Origin: Halobacteriovorax sp.
Lineage (GTDB): Bacteria; Bdellovibrionota; Bacteriovoracia; Bacteriovoracales; Bacteriovoracaceae
Assembly (NCBI GenBank): GCA_020048985.1
Contig: JAIFLR010000041.1
Span: forward strand, 1 to 64,000
DNA: 64,000 nt
Reading direction: 5' to 3'
The notes under the pieces were generated by a model. That model worked only from the letters and a program-made list of their open reading frames with translations. It did no database searches and was not told the origin of the DNA. Positions 44,149-52,345 of the stretch are shown here, piece after piece; positions within the stretch are counted from its first letter, which is position 1, and every line of letters begins with the position of its first letter. Both the position numbers and the translations under genes were made by a program.

Positions 44149-44814
44149 TTAGTTAACTTGAGTAAAAGAGAATTCTGGTGGGAGCATATTGCATGTACCG
44201 GCGTTTTCACCTGCGCAAACACCAGATGCTCCATCATTACCGTCACAGACTTTACCGTCGGTATTCACGGTAAATTTTGCAACGGCAGACCCACTGACTG
44301 TTAAAGAGGAAAGCAACTGAAGTCCAGCGAGGGCCGTACAGCCAGCTGTATTACAAGCTGGTGGATTAAAGGCATCACTTCCCAAAGTACCGTCCTGAGC
44401 AGTGGTAATATACATGGCAACGCGATTGTCACCTCCATCACAGCTGCTGGTCGTTCCATCAATCAAAAGCGAAGTACTTGTAGCACGGCATACGTCTTGA
44501 GTACTCTCAACTGTATTATCGCAAACTCCCACGGTGCTATAAGGTGTCACTTTAATATTGTCTGAAAATTCGATAATCACACAAGGATAAGTGCCGTCAT
44601 CAAGGCGACCAGAACCTAAAGTTGGACCACCTTTAAATTCTGAATATTGTGGATTTGATTTCACAAAAACGGTAACAGGGTTAGAGCAATTTGGCGAAGT
44701 TGAGACCGCCATTTTATAGATTTTAAGTTTAAGTGAGTTCGCATTTAAAGGAACTGCAAAGGCAGAGTAAGTAGTCATTAGACACAAACCGGCCGCAAGA
44801 AATTGCTTTTTCAT
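44149..44814 (-). CDS. Exported Cys-containing protein
   Basis: A 221-residue protein with a signal peptide (1-19, AFA cleavage) and a beta-rich mature part of low charge, containing about ten cysteines in pairs (VCDN..VCRA, SSCDGG, ACNTAGC, VCDGNDGASGVC), probably disulfide-bonded. No family recognised. ATG 44814 has AAGGAG about 11 bases upstream, and one base separates it from the small lipoprotein gene, so they form an operon. Confidence 0.7.
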   Translation of the reverse strand: MKKQFLAAGLCLMTTYSAFAVPLNANSLKLKIYKMAVSTSPNCSNPVTVFVKSNPQYSEFKGGPTLGSGRLDDGTYPCVIIEFSDNIKVTPYSTVGVCDNTVESTQDVCRATSTSLLIDGTTSSCDGGDNRVAMYITTAQDGTLGSDAFNPPACNTAGCTALAGLQLLSSLTVSGSAVAKFTVNTDGKVCDGNDGASGVCAGENAGTCNMLPPEFSFTQVN

Positions 44815-44815
44815 C

Positions 44816-44932
44816 TTAACCTTCTCCTTCAAGTGTAAAATTATCAGAAGAAGAACTGTCACTGTCACCGCTAAAACAAGAGACAGCCGTTAGACTCATT
44901 AGTAAAAGAAATAAAATGGTTACCATTTTCAT
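44816..44932 (-). CDS. 38-residue lipoprotein
   Basis: A short frame encodes a hydrophobic signal followed by lipobox AVSC (Cys19) and an acidic/Ser tail (GDSDSSSSD..LEGEG). GGAGG is 5 bases upstream of ATG 44932. Its stop lies one base before the start of the exported Cys-containing protein at 44814, so it is the first gene of that operon. Confidence 0.65.
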   Translation of the reverse strand: MKMVTILFLLLMSLTAVSCFSGDSDSSSSDNFTLEGEG

Positions 44933-45074
44933 CAAATCCTCCATTCAAAATATTGATCAACTGACTTAACGGTTAAGACAAATAAATCTGTAGGATTCCT
45001 GTAATAAATTTGGGCAGAAAAAAATGACTCGATCTTCAACTGATAGGATCAATCTCCCTAGACTCACCCTCCAA

Positions 45075-45232
45075 ACTGACAGCTTTAGTCAGTTTTCTTT
45101 CCAGATTCTCATAACTAACATTATGGAGCATCGAAATGCGGAACTTATTGCTCCCAAGTTCTCAGTAAGAATCAATATCAATTGTCGCCAATGCTTGAGC
45201 GCGGAATTTTTCTTCTTTTACAAATGGGCCTA
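45075..45232 (-). pseudogene. Fragment of a second serC copy (3' end)
   Basis: On the minus strand this region encodes PFVKEEKFRAQALATIDID, then a stop, then ELGSNKFRISMLHNVSYENL, matching the C-terminal part of intact SerC (50556-51674). A 66-base internal segment is missing, exactly between two copies of ATCAATATC (50673-50681 and 50739-50747 in the intact gene). The decayed copy has an in-frame TGA. Confidence 0.85.
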
Positions 45233-45446
45233 GATTGGAAAGAAGGTCTCCCTTGAGTTGAATACTTTCATTAATTTTTAATTTCATCCGAGGGCCATCT
45301 TAAACCGCCCGAAGTTTTTCTTCGAACGGTCCCTCACCTTTTTCAGCGATCACGTCAGCACGTTTGGTCTCACCAATTTTAAAGGATGATCCTTCGGCGC
45401 CACAGGCTTTCAAAAGCAATAGGCTTAGAATAATTAAGGCTTTCAT
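45233..45446 (-). pseudogene. Fragment of a second BamE-like lipoprotein gene (5' end)
   Basis: From the ATG at 45446 the frame reads MKALIILSLLLLKACG, then KIGETKRADVIAEKGE, and is interrupted by an in-frame TAA after about 47 codons, then continues to IQLKGDLLSN. This matches the first 70 codons of the lipoprotein gene at 41523-41951. Homology continues about 25 bases upstream of the ATG. It is fused in frame to the serC fragment at about 45233. Confidence 0.85.
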
Positions 45447-45816
45447 GGGTACTTTTCTCCATGAAACCTATCGCCTCTCAGATTCAGAAGGTGTCGATCC
45501 TATAATATCAATCCGCTAAGGACTAGTCTCATCCAAGTTATGAAACATTAAAATGGGAAACTTAGGTCACTCTAATTAATGAGAAGGTTCAGAATTTTTC
45601 CTAACGCCCGATCTTTCATGACTCAAATAAAGACAGACCCAGGATGGAAGATTCTATAGAGCTAACTGTAGGAGACATCAAAAAACAATCAAAAATCAAC
45701 AATGTTTTCAGATGCAATAAATACATCGATTAAAGCGAGCCATCAAAGCGTTATTATCAATTTTTAATATTTATAATCGAGTGTTACTCTTAAAAAGAAT
45801 CATAAAAGGAGTTTTC
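45447..45816. other. Gene-free stretch beside the pseudogenes
   Basis: About 370 bases with no supported gene on either strand. The first 25 bases still match the upstream region of the intact lipoprotein gene. Beyond that I see only AT-rich sequence of no clear origin. A TATAAT at 45772-45777 is a plausible -10 box for the small lipoprotein gene at 45817; no good -35 was found. Confidence 0.5.
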
Positions 45817-45972
45817 ATGAGAATACTAATATTAAACTTAACTGTTTTTCTTGCAGTTTCTTGCTCCTCCAAGAATCTATCAACAAGTGGACTGGACTAT
45901 AAGCCTGCCTCATACGGTCCTCAGTTAGACGAAAGAGGCCTTCGCCAAAACTTTATCGACCGTGGGAGATAA
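45817..45972 (+). CDS. Small lipoprotein, 51 residues
   Basis: A short lipoprotein with signal and lipobox AVSC (Cys16), then a polar tail ending FIDRGR. ATG 45817 has AAGGAG 6 bases upstream, so an earlier in-frame GTG start at 45781 is not used. It ends 2 bases before the LysR-type regulator, making it the first gene of that transcript. Its function is unknown. Confidence 0.65.
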   Translation: MRILILNLTVFLAVSCSSKNLSTSGLDYKPASYGPQLDERGLRQNFIDRGR

Positions 45973-45974
45973 GT

Positions 45975-46859
45975 ATGAAACCTTGGATAAACTATCATCA
46001 TCTATATTACTTTATGACCATCGCCGAGCTCAATAGCATATCAAAAGCTGCCGAGAAACTTCTAGTGGGACAGCCAACACTGAGTGCCCAGTTGAAGCAA
46101 TTCGAAGATCAGCTTGGCATCCAGCTTTTTGATCGGCAACATAAAAAACTGATTCTCACCGAACATGGAAAACTAGCTCTTGAATATGCTCGAAACATCT
46201 TCAAAATGGGTGGCGAGATGTATGAGGCACTTCACGACAGAATAAAGCCCGCAAAGGTAAATCTTCAGCTTGGGGCTTTGGACAGTATCCCAAAGCAGGT
46301 CATGCTTCAACTGACACAGGCTGCGATAAAAATTGGCCCATGTACCATCTCTCTGATTGAGGGTAAATTTGATGAACTACTTCGGGACATTACTTCACAC
46401 AAAGTAGACCTCGCAATCGTTAATTTCTTACCACAATTAGAAGCAACAAAAGGTCTTTATCATAAAGTCCTTTCTAAACGGCCCGTTTCAATTTATGGAA
46501 GTTCGAAGTTTAAAGGGTTAAGAAAAAACTTCCCCCAGTCTATCATTGATCAGCCAATTGTGCTGCCAACTTATGATAGTCAGATGAGGTATGATCTTGA
46601 ACACTGGTTTAACGTGAATCATGTCAGAGTCGATGTAATAGCAGAAACACAAGATACAGCACTCAAAAAACTCATGGCAGTAAATGATATGGCCATGATA
46701 CCAGCTGCATCACATACTGTGACTCGCCAAGTTTACGAAGGAGACTTGATTGAAATCGGACAACTTCAAACAGTCTTTGAGGAGCTGTACTTAGTCTCTG
46801 CGCATCGAAAGATTACAAATCCAATTGCCTCAGCTCTTATGAAAGATTTTATCTTGTAG
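45975..46859 (+). CDS. LysR-family regulator, NhaR-like
   Basis: A 294-residue transcription regulator. The N-terminal winged helix (INYHHLYYFMTIAELNSISKAAEKL, then QPTLSAQLKQFEDQLG, LFDRQHKKLILTEHG) is close to the start of NhaR (NYNHLYYF). The C-terminal effector domain is the periplasmic-binding-like fold. NhaR senses sodium in E. coli; no antiporter gene lies nearby, so the regulon is unknown. Confidence 0.85.
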   Translation: MKPWINYHHLYYFMTIAELNSISKAAEKLLVGQPTLSAQLKQFEDQLGIQLFDRQHKKLILTEHGKLALEYARNIFKMGGEMYEALHDRIKPAKVNLQLGALDSIPKQVMLQLTQAAIKIGPCTISLIEGKFDELLRDITSHKVDLAIVNFLPQLEATKGLYHKVLSKRPVSIYGSSKFKGLRKNFPQSIIDQPIVLPTYDSQMRYDLEHWFNVNHVRVDVIAETQDTALKKLMAVNDMAMIPAASHTVTRQVYEGDLIEIGQLQTVFEELYLVSAHRKITNPIASALMKDFIL

Positions 46860-46900
46860 ATAGTATTAGGTGTTCACAACTCATGAATTAAGGATCGTTA

Positions 46901-47419
46901 TTGAAAGCCTTGCATACGTTTTTTCAATCAACAACAAAAGATGATAAAGTTGAAATCCTTGCGACAACACTAGGGACATTTATTCTCGGGGGCTCTTTTG
47001 CTAAAGATTTTTTCACAAATGGACATTTTGAGTTAAGGATTTTCCTGTTTGGACTCTCATCTTTTGTTTTGCTATTTTCGATTTCTCTAGTCGCGCAAAT
47101 TCGAATTAAGCTCTTCGAGAGAAGTAAGGTTTTCACAAGCTTACTTTGGATTATATTTTTTTTATTAGGCACATTATCTGCTGTCGATCTTTTCTGGGAT
47201 CAATTTATAATTCAAGGATCTGGTATCGATATCCGCGCCGAGACACTCATTTTCCTTACGAGTTATACGATCTCGACAAACCTCCTTTATATTATTAACC
47301 GAAACCTACTTCAAGAGACCCTAAGCAAGAAGACGATATATAAGTATCTTCTAGCTCCCTTAAATGGGTTGAGTCTAGGAATCGTAATCATGGGTGGAAT
47401 TGTATGGCTTGTAGCCTAA
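46901..47419 (+). CDS. Integral membrane protein of unknown function
   Basis: A 172-residue protein with four hydrophobic helices (about 20-36, 46-66, 80-98 and 150-170) and no recognised family. The start is a TTG at 46901; no ATG in frame precedes it. It lies 41 bases after the regulator, so it may be cotranscribed, and 19 bases from the convergent barrel gene. Confidence 0.6.
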   Translation: MKALHTFFQSTTKDDKVEILATTLGTFILGGSFAKDFFTNGHFELRIFLFGLSSFVLLFSISLVAQIRIKLFERSKVFTSLLWIIFFLLGTLSAVDLFWDQFIIQGSGIDIRAETLIFLTSYTISTNLLYIINRNLLQETLSKKTIYKYLLAPLNGLSLGIVIMGGIVWLVA

Positions 47420-47438
47420 AAAGCTTGCCGGGAATTTA

Positions 47439-48314
47439 CTAAAAAATAACACCTGATATCCACATTCCCAAACTAGCTGTCTCCGTCGTCAGTCCGTTTC
47501 CATCAAAAGGCCAAGCCTGCACAAAAGTATAAATATTTAGCGACTTCGCAATTGAAAATGTAGGTCCAATCGTCCAGGCCGTGGGCCAGCGTTTAAGAAA
47601 AGTCGGGTCGCTTTGAACAAACTGTCTAAACTGAAAGTCTAATCCACTTCGGAGTCCCACTTTGTCATTAAACGCATAGTTAATTGTTGGTGCGGCTTGA
47701 ATAATCGCTCTTGGCTTTTCTCCGGGACTTCGACCTGAAAGAGTCCATTCTGGTTCTACCGCCTGATCATTTTGATAAATAAAAAGACGAGGAGCCATAA
47801 TTGTATATAGTGACCACTTAGGATGAAAATTCCACGTGAGTCCAGCAAAAATCCCGGGATTAAAAAAAACTGTTCTTGCTCTTGCATCTCTCCCATTGAG
47901 CTCGGGAATATCCGTATTGACTGCTCCCTTCAGGGACCAATCATTACCGCTCAGGAGCTTTCCACTAATCCCTGCTCGGAGCCCTTGAAAACGCCATTCT
48001 TGCTCCTGGGTATGGATCCACTCGAGACGGTTCTGGAGGTCAAGATTGTAGCGGTCAGTTAACTTATAGGTAATAGAGACGAGATTAAATAACGAGAGCC
48101 CGGAGTCGAGGGGTCTTGAAAGTTCGTTTCTGCCGGTTTGACCATCTTCAATTGAAGGTCCTTCCCAAAAACTAAAGTAGTTCACGCCCACTTTTTCCAT
48201 TTGCTTATAGAATAAAGATGGAGACAAGTTCTTTTCCAATTCTTGGACTTGCCCAAAAACATTAGGTAAAAAAACAAGGAAGTGGAGTAAAAAGATAGCA
48301 GACACCAATTTCAT
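47439..48314 (-). CDS. Outer-membrane barrel-like protein
   Basis: A 291-residue protein with signal peptide (about 1-21, VFGQ cleavage) and many amphipathic strands with aromatic edges (YKLTDRYNLDLQNRLEW, AGLTWNFHPKWSLYT), ending GMWISGVIF with a terminal Phe as in barrel proteins. This is the general pattern of transport or structural barrels; I do not recognise a family. Confidence 0.7.
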   Translation of the reverse strand: MKLVSAIFLLHFLVFLPNVFGQVQELEKNLSPSLFYKQMEKVGVNYFSFWEGPSIEDGQTGRNELSRPLDSGLSLFNLVSITYKLTDRYNLDLQNRLEWIHTQEQEWRFQGLRAGISGKLLSGNDWSLKGAVNTDIPELNGRDARARTVFFNPGIFAGLTWNFHPKWSLYTIMAPRLFIYQNDQAVEPEWTLSGRSPGEKPRAIIQAAPTINYAFNDKVGLRSGLDFQFRQFVQSDPTFLKRWPTAWTIGPTFSIAKSLNIYTFVQAWPFDGNGLTTETASLGMWISGVIF

Positions 48315-48473
48315 AATTAGCCTTTGGGATAATTGAAAATATCCTTCAGATGTTAGGCCTGATTTAGAATATAGGAAAATGGATAAATATATTGCTAATC
48401 ATCGTTAAAAACGATTCAAAATAATTTTAAAGATTATACTCATCTCATGACTAACTACTGTTAAGATGTACCA

Positions 48474-49022
48474 ATGAATAAATCTCGGGTCGAATCCTTT
48501 AGTGATGGGGTCATGGCGATCATCATTACGGTAATGATCTTTAACCTCAAGCCACCGGCAGAAACGACAAGAAAGGAACTCCTGAATCTAGTACCTCAAC
48601 TCCTTAGTTATTTTGAAAGTTTCCTTATTATTGGAATATTTTGGTACAAGCACAATAAACTATTCGCTTCTTTTAAGGGAATAGAGAGACCCTTCATCTG
48701 GGCAAATCACCTGTTTCTTTTCTTCCTGTCTCTAATTCCATTGGTCACCAACTGGGCGACACAAAGCTCAGATGAAGTCTGGCCCCGCTTCTTCTACGGG
48801 ATCGTGCTCCTAACCTGTTTTTTAAGTTTCTTCTTTTTACAAAGTCTTCTAAGCCTAGGCCAACGTAAATCGAGAACTCTCATTTTACTAGGAAATTCTT
48901 TATCCATAGTAATCGCTCTTTTTAGTCCGTGGTTAGCCTATATCTTATTTGGGATCATCGGTCTGATTTTCTTGTTCATCAACGAAGAAGCTGCACCTCT
49001 TAATGATTTAAATCATCTCTGA
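48474..49022 (+). CDS. TMEM175-family (DUF1211) membrane channel
   Basis: A 182-residue membrane protein with the family signature RVESFSDGVMAIIITVMIF in the first helix, then five more hydrophobic helices. Bacterial TMEM175 proteins are small tetrameric potassium-permeable channels. Six helices in one repeat is the normal bacterial size. Located between a barrel gene and the ribosome operon, with no obvious partner. Confidence 0.88.
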   Translation: MNKSRVESFSDGVMAIIITVMIFNLKPPAETTRKELLNLVPQLLSYFESFLIIGIFWYKHNKLFASFKGIERPFIWANHLFLFFLSLIPLVTNWATQSSDEVWPRFFYGIVLLTCFLSFFFLQSLLSLGQRKSRTLILLGNSLSIVIALFSPWLAYILFGIIGLIFLFINEEAAPLNDLNHL

Positions 49023-49121
49023 GTTTAGTATCGTTTAAAGCAAACGCATCGAATACATTTATCTATTTTCGAAAAACACAGATTCTCCTTAAGCTAAAGT
49101 AGAAGATCCAAAGGGGGACTT

Positions 49122-49484
49122 ATGATTAAAATTGTTTTTAAAAATTTAGACAAATCAGAGCTGGCAAGAAACATCGTGACCGACAGACTTAATCCTATCT
49201 TGGAAAAATTCCCTAAGATTAAAGGACATCGAATAACAGTGACGCTTGAAATGGAAAACTCGCCAGCACAAGCTGGTCTTGATTATTTCAAAGTAAGCAC
49301 AATGATCACAGGGCCTCTATACAAGAATATTAAATTGGAAAAATCATCTGAGAATCTGTATCTCGCAACAGCTGCGGCATCGGACGGGATTCAGGCGTTA
49401 CTTGGAAAACAATCGTTAAAGTTGAGAAAAATTAAAAAATCAGGAAAGATTAAAAAAATTATGGAGGACAAATCTTATGAGTAA
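49122..49484 (+). CDS. HPF/RaiA-like ribosome hibernation factor
   Basis: A 120-residue protein with the S30AE/HPF beta-alpha fold outline: VTLEMENSPAQAGLDYFKVSTMITG, then a helix with ALLGKQSLKLRK, and a basic tail. HPF proteins bind the decoding site of idle 30S subunits. It is a short-type factor without a C-terminal extension. A purine-rich GGGGA site precedes ATG 49122. It overlaps the baeRF gene by 8 bases, so both are one operon. Confidence 0.75.
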   Translation: MIKIVFKNLDKSELARNIVTDRLNPILEKFPKIKGHRITVTLEMENSPAQAGLDYFKVSTMITGPLYKNIKLEKSSENLYLATAAASDGIQALLGKQSLKLRKIKKSGKIKKIMEDKSYE

Positions 49485-50505
49485 TATCTATGAAAGACAT
49501 TTAGAGGCCCTGCAGAAAATCTCGAATAAATCAGAGGCACTCGTGTCTTTATTTATTCCTTTGAGATGTGCCAATTCAAAGCCAGAAAAAACTCTTTCAA
49601 CACTTGTTAAAACTGCGGATGCTCTACTCAAAAAGCAGGGCTATCCCGAAGTTTCATTATCAAAAGTGGACTGGGGGAAATGGAGCAAGCAAGGTACCAA
49701 TACCCTTGCAATATACCAGGGCTCAGGTATTACGACTTTTATCCCTCTCCCGGTGAAGATGAACCCAAGAGTCGTGGTGGCCTCAACCTTCCACGTAAAG
49801 CCTCTGGTAGCGTCTTCAAGTGAGCACTTGGAGGCTCTCATTTTGCACTTTAATAAGTTTGGTGCCTCTCTTTTTAGGGTTAGTCAGACCAATGAAATTC
49901 TCGTGGATAGCTACCAACCTTCCCGAGCCTATATTAGAGAGGACTGGCCAATAAGTTTAGAGCGCTCTGATTTCAAGAATTTCCTGGAGCTTCTTAAACT
50001 TGAAATCAATGGAACAAAACGTAGTTCCACAAAAATTTTGGCAATCACTGGATCAAACCATCTGAGCTTACAGATCAAAGGTATTTGGGAAGAGTGCAAC
50101 CTTCCACTATACTTTTTAGAAGATTCATTCATGAATGAGGTGCCAAAGAAGTCAATCCCATTGGTGAGATTAAAGCTAGATGCTGAAATCAAGGAAGAAT
50201 ATAGATCGATAGTTAAAAGAATTTTATCAGTTGAACCAGCCGTCCACCAGGATGATGGTTTAGCAACACTGGGAAAAAAAATTATTAAAAAAGAAATCAA
50301 AACTCTTTGTATATCACTTGAGGATCTTCATTTTGGTGAAGTTAATATTTCCACAGGGGAATTGATTCTTAGAAGGTCACAACAAAATGTTAAAGATGAC
50401 GATGTGTTGGATGATCTTCTTGAACTAGCTTTAAAAAATGGAGTAAGCGTTAGTGTAGTACCAAGACTTTACTTACCATCTGGTACAACATATCTGGCAT
50501 CATAA
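49477..50505 (+). CDS. Bacterial archaeo-eukaryotic release factor-like (baeRF) protein
   Basis: A 342-residue protein resembling the bacterial archaeo-eukaryotic release factor families: N-terminal VSLFIPLRCANSKPEKTLSTLVKTADALL, a middle DUxF-like region, and a C-terminal eRF1 domain-3 pattern (VLDDLLELALKNGVSVSVVPRLYLPSGT). The group is predicted to act on ribosomes in rescue or anti-termination of translation, and is known to sit beside HPF genes. It overlaps the HPF-like gene by 8 bases here. It lacks a GGQ motif. Confidence 0.7.
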   Translation: MSNIYERHLEALQKISNKSEALVSLFIPLRCANSKPEKTLSTLVKTADALLKKQGYPEVSLSKVDWGKWSKQGTNTLAIYQGSGITTFIPLPVKMNPRVVVASTFHVKPLVASSSEHLEALILHFNKFGASLFRVSQTNEILVDSYQPSRAYIREDWPISLERSDFKNFLELLKLEINGTKRSSTKILAITGSNHLSLQIKGIWEECNLPLYFLEDSFMNEVPKKSIPLVRLKLDAEIKEEYRSIVKRILSVEPAVHQDDGLATLGKKIIKKEIKTLCISLEDLHFGEVNISTGELILRRSQQNVKDDDVLDDLLELALKNGVSVSVVPRLYLPSGTTYLAS

Positions 50506-50511
50506 ATGATC

Positions 50512-50549
50512 CTGGTTCTGTAGCTAAGTTAACAATACTACAGAACCAG
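50512..50549. terminator. Bidirectional terminator with 12-bp stem
   Basis: A perfect 12-bp inverted repeat, CTGGTTCTGTAG/CTACAGAACCAG with a 14-base loop, lies between the convergent baeRF and serC genes. A short T/A tract lies on each side. It likely stops both transcripts. Confidence 0.75.
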
Positions 50550-50555
50550 ATTTAA

Positions 50556-51674
50556 TCAGATCGTCGTTTCAATCGCCAAACTGATAATTTTCGTTAGCTT
50601 CTCCAAATTTTCATAACTCACATTATGGAACATCGAAATTCGGAACTGATTGCGCCCAAGTTTACGGTAAGAATCAATATCGTAAACAATCCCCTGCTTG
50701 CGTAAAACATTGGCAAGATCATCAGCTTTAAATTTTTCATCAATATCAATTGTGGCCACTGCCTGAGAGCGAAATTTCTCTTCTTTTACAAATGGACTGA
50801 GATAAGATTTTTCCTGGGCCCAACCGTAAAGAAGAGCGGCTTTTCTTTTGGCCTCTTTCACGACTTGATCCTCACCCAGCTTATTCATGAGTTTGACCTG
50901 TTCATTCAAAAAGAAAATCGTGGAAATTGATGGCGTATTGTAAGTCTGATTTTGTCTTGAATTCTCAATAGCGTGGGCCCACTTAAGAGATTCTGGAATA
51001 AAACGTGAGTTATCCTTAGCTATCTTTTGCGCGCGCTCAATGGCTTTCGGTGACATGATCGCCACATAAAAGCCGCCTTCAGAAGCAAACACTTTTTGCG
51101 GAGAAAAATAATAAAGATCTGACTTTTTGAAATCTATCGGTATTTGTCCGGCCCCCGAGGTGGCGTCAATCGCCATGATGGTTTCTGCATTGACCCCTGG
51201 AAGTTCAGATAACATTACGCCCGTTGAGGTTTCATTGAGTGTACAAGCAATAAAATCGTAACCAGGCATTTCAGCCGGATTAATCCCTTGCCCGAATTCT
51301 ACTTTTTTTGCGTCTGGTTTAAGCCACGGAATATTTTTATTGGCACGAAACCATTTATCTGAAAACTCCCCGCACACAAAATGATAAGGAGCTTTTTCAA
51401 TCAAACCCAAACCAATCATATCCCACAGCATAGTGGCGCCACCGTTTCCAATGACCACTTCATAATCAGCAGGAAGTTTAAAGTAAGTACGCAACCCTTC
51501 CTGCATTTCCTTGACTACGTTACGAACAGCTTCCCGCCGATGGCTAGTTCCCAACAATTCATGTCCAGTCTTGGCAAGCTTCTCAACTGCTTCAGTCGGA
51601 ATAAGGGACGGCCCCACTCCGAAGCGAGGATCAGAAGGAATGAGCTCTTTTGGGACTTTAAATGACTCGAACAT
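50556..51674 (-). CDS. serC: Phosphoserine aminotransferase
   Basis: A 372-residue PLP-dependent class V aminotransferase that makes phosphoserine (and is used in vitamin B6 synthesis). The segments FGVGPSLIPTEAVEKLAKTG, LLGTSHRREAV, GNGGATMLWDM and YYFSPQKVFASEGG (with PLP lysine) match the actinobacterial-type SerC. ATG 51674 begins the standard SerC N-terminus with GGAG upstream; the longer frame extends past it. A decayed copy of its 3' part lies at 45075-45232. Confidence 0.9.
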   Translation of the reverse strand: MFESFKVPKELIPSDPRFGVGPSLIPTEAVEKLAKTGHELLGTSHRREAVRNVVKEMQEGLRTYFKLPADYEVVIGNGGATMLWDMIGLGLIEKAPYHFVCGEFSDKWFRANKNIPWLKPDAKKVEFGQGINPAEMPGYDFIACTLNETSTGVMLSELPGVNAETIMAIDATSGAGQIPIDFKKSDLYYFSPQKVFASEGGFYVAIMSPKAIERAQKIAKDNSRFIPESLKWAHAIENSRQNQTYNTPSISTIFFLNEQVKLMNKLGEDQVVKEAKRKAALLYGWAQEKSYLSPFVKEEKFRSQAVATIDIDEKFKADDLANVLRKQGIVYDIDSYRKLGRNQFRISMFHNVSYENLEKLTKIISLAIETTI

Positions 51675-51743
51675 AGAAATCTCCGGGAAATTGATAGGTC
51701 TATGATAGCGATTGCCCAAGAAATTTGGTAGCGTCATTAGTAA

Positions 51744-52343
51744 ATGTTTCGAAATATAATTTTCCTCCTCATCGGCTTCCTTCTTGGCGCACCTGCTCAT
51801 GCGGCCAAAAACTCGCCTTCTATCGTCCAAGACATCAATTTTAATCTCGGGCTCCACACCGAATTTTATAATGCCGTTCAAAACGACGACTCGGGCGGAC
51901 TGCGTAAGCTAGATTTCGCTCCCACCATAGGGATTGGTCTGGTCATACCCTCATTTTATTCCTGGAATATGCTGCCTGAATTTAACTGGGTCCTTCCAAA
52001 AACCTATGAAGATTCCCACATCATGGTAAACACTTTTATGTACCGCTTCGACATGGGATACGACGCTTTGGACTGGCTCCGCTTAAGAGTTGGAACCAGT
52101 ATCATGCATATGAATCAACAGGGCAAAGGCGGAAGTACCAAGGCCAACAACGGAAATGGAACGTCTACCTTTTATTACCCCAGCGAAAATAGATCGAGCC
52201 TGAATAATACATTGGATTTTGGTCTTGAAACTCTGATCGATAAGTATGCAGTCAGGCTCCAAACCTATACCTATTCGGTTTTCAAGAAAGAGCAGCGCCA
52301 AATTTCTTATACGTTGTTTTTTACTTACTACTGGGAGAAATGA
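51744..52343 (+). CDS. Exported barrel-like protein
   Basis: A 199-residue protein with signal peptide (1-20, AHA cleavage) and about eight amphipathic strands (NFNLGLHTEFYNAV, APTIGIGLVIP, FMYRFDMGYDALDWLRLRVGTS, FGLETLIDKYAVRLQTYTYSVF), ending in aromatic YYWEK. It resembles a small outer-membrane barrel. It overlaps the matrixin gene (ATGA), so the two are cotranscribed. No family name applied. Confidence 0.7.
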   Translation: MFRNIIFLLIGFLLGAPAHAAKNSPSIVQDINFNLGLHTEFYNAVQNDDSGGLRKLDFAPTIGIGLVIPSFYSWNMLPEFNWVLPKTYEDSHIMVNTFMYRFDMGYDALDWLRLRVGTSIMHMNQQGKGGSTKANNGNGTSTFYYPSENRSSLNNTLDFGLETLIDKYAVRLQTYTYSVFKKEQRQISYTLFFTYYWEK

Positions 52344-52345
52344 GA

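Noticed and set aside
45024..45233. 69-codon open frame on the plus strand
   Set aside because: It runs antisense through the serC remnant, has no ribosome-binding site and resembles no known protein.
48480..48500. GGTCGAATCC sequence considered as a tRNA T-loop
   Set aside because: It lies in the first codons of the TMEM175-like gene and no acceptor stem or cloverleaf can be drawn around it.
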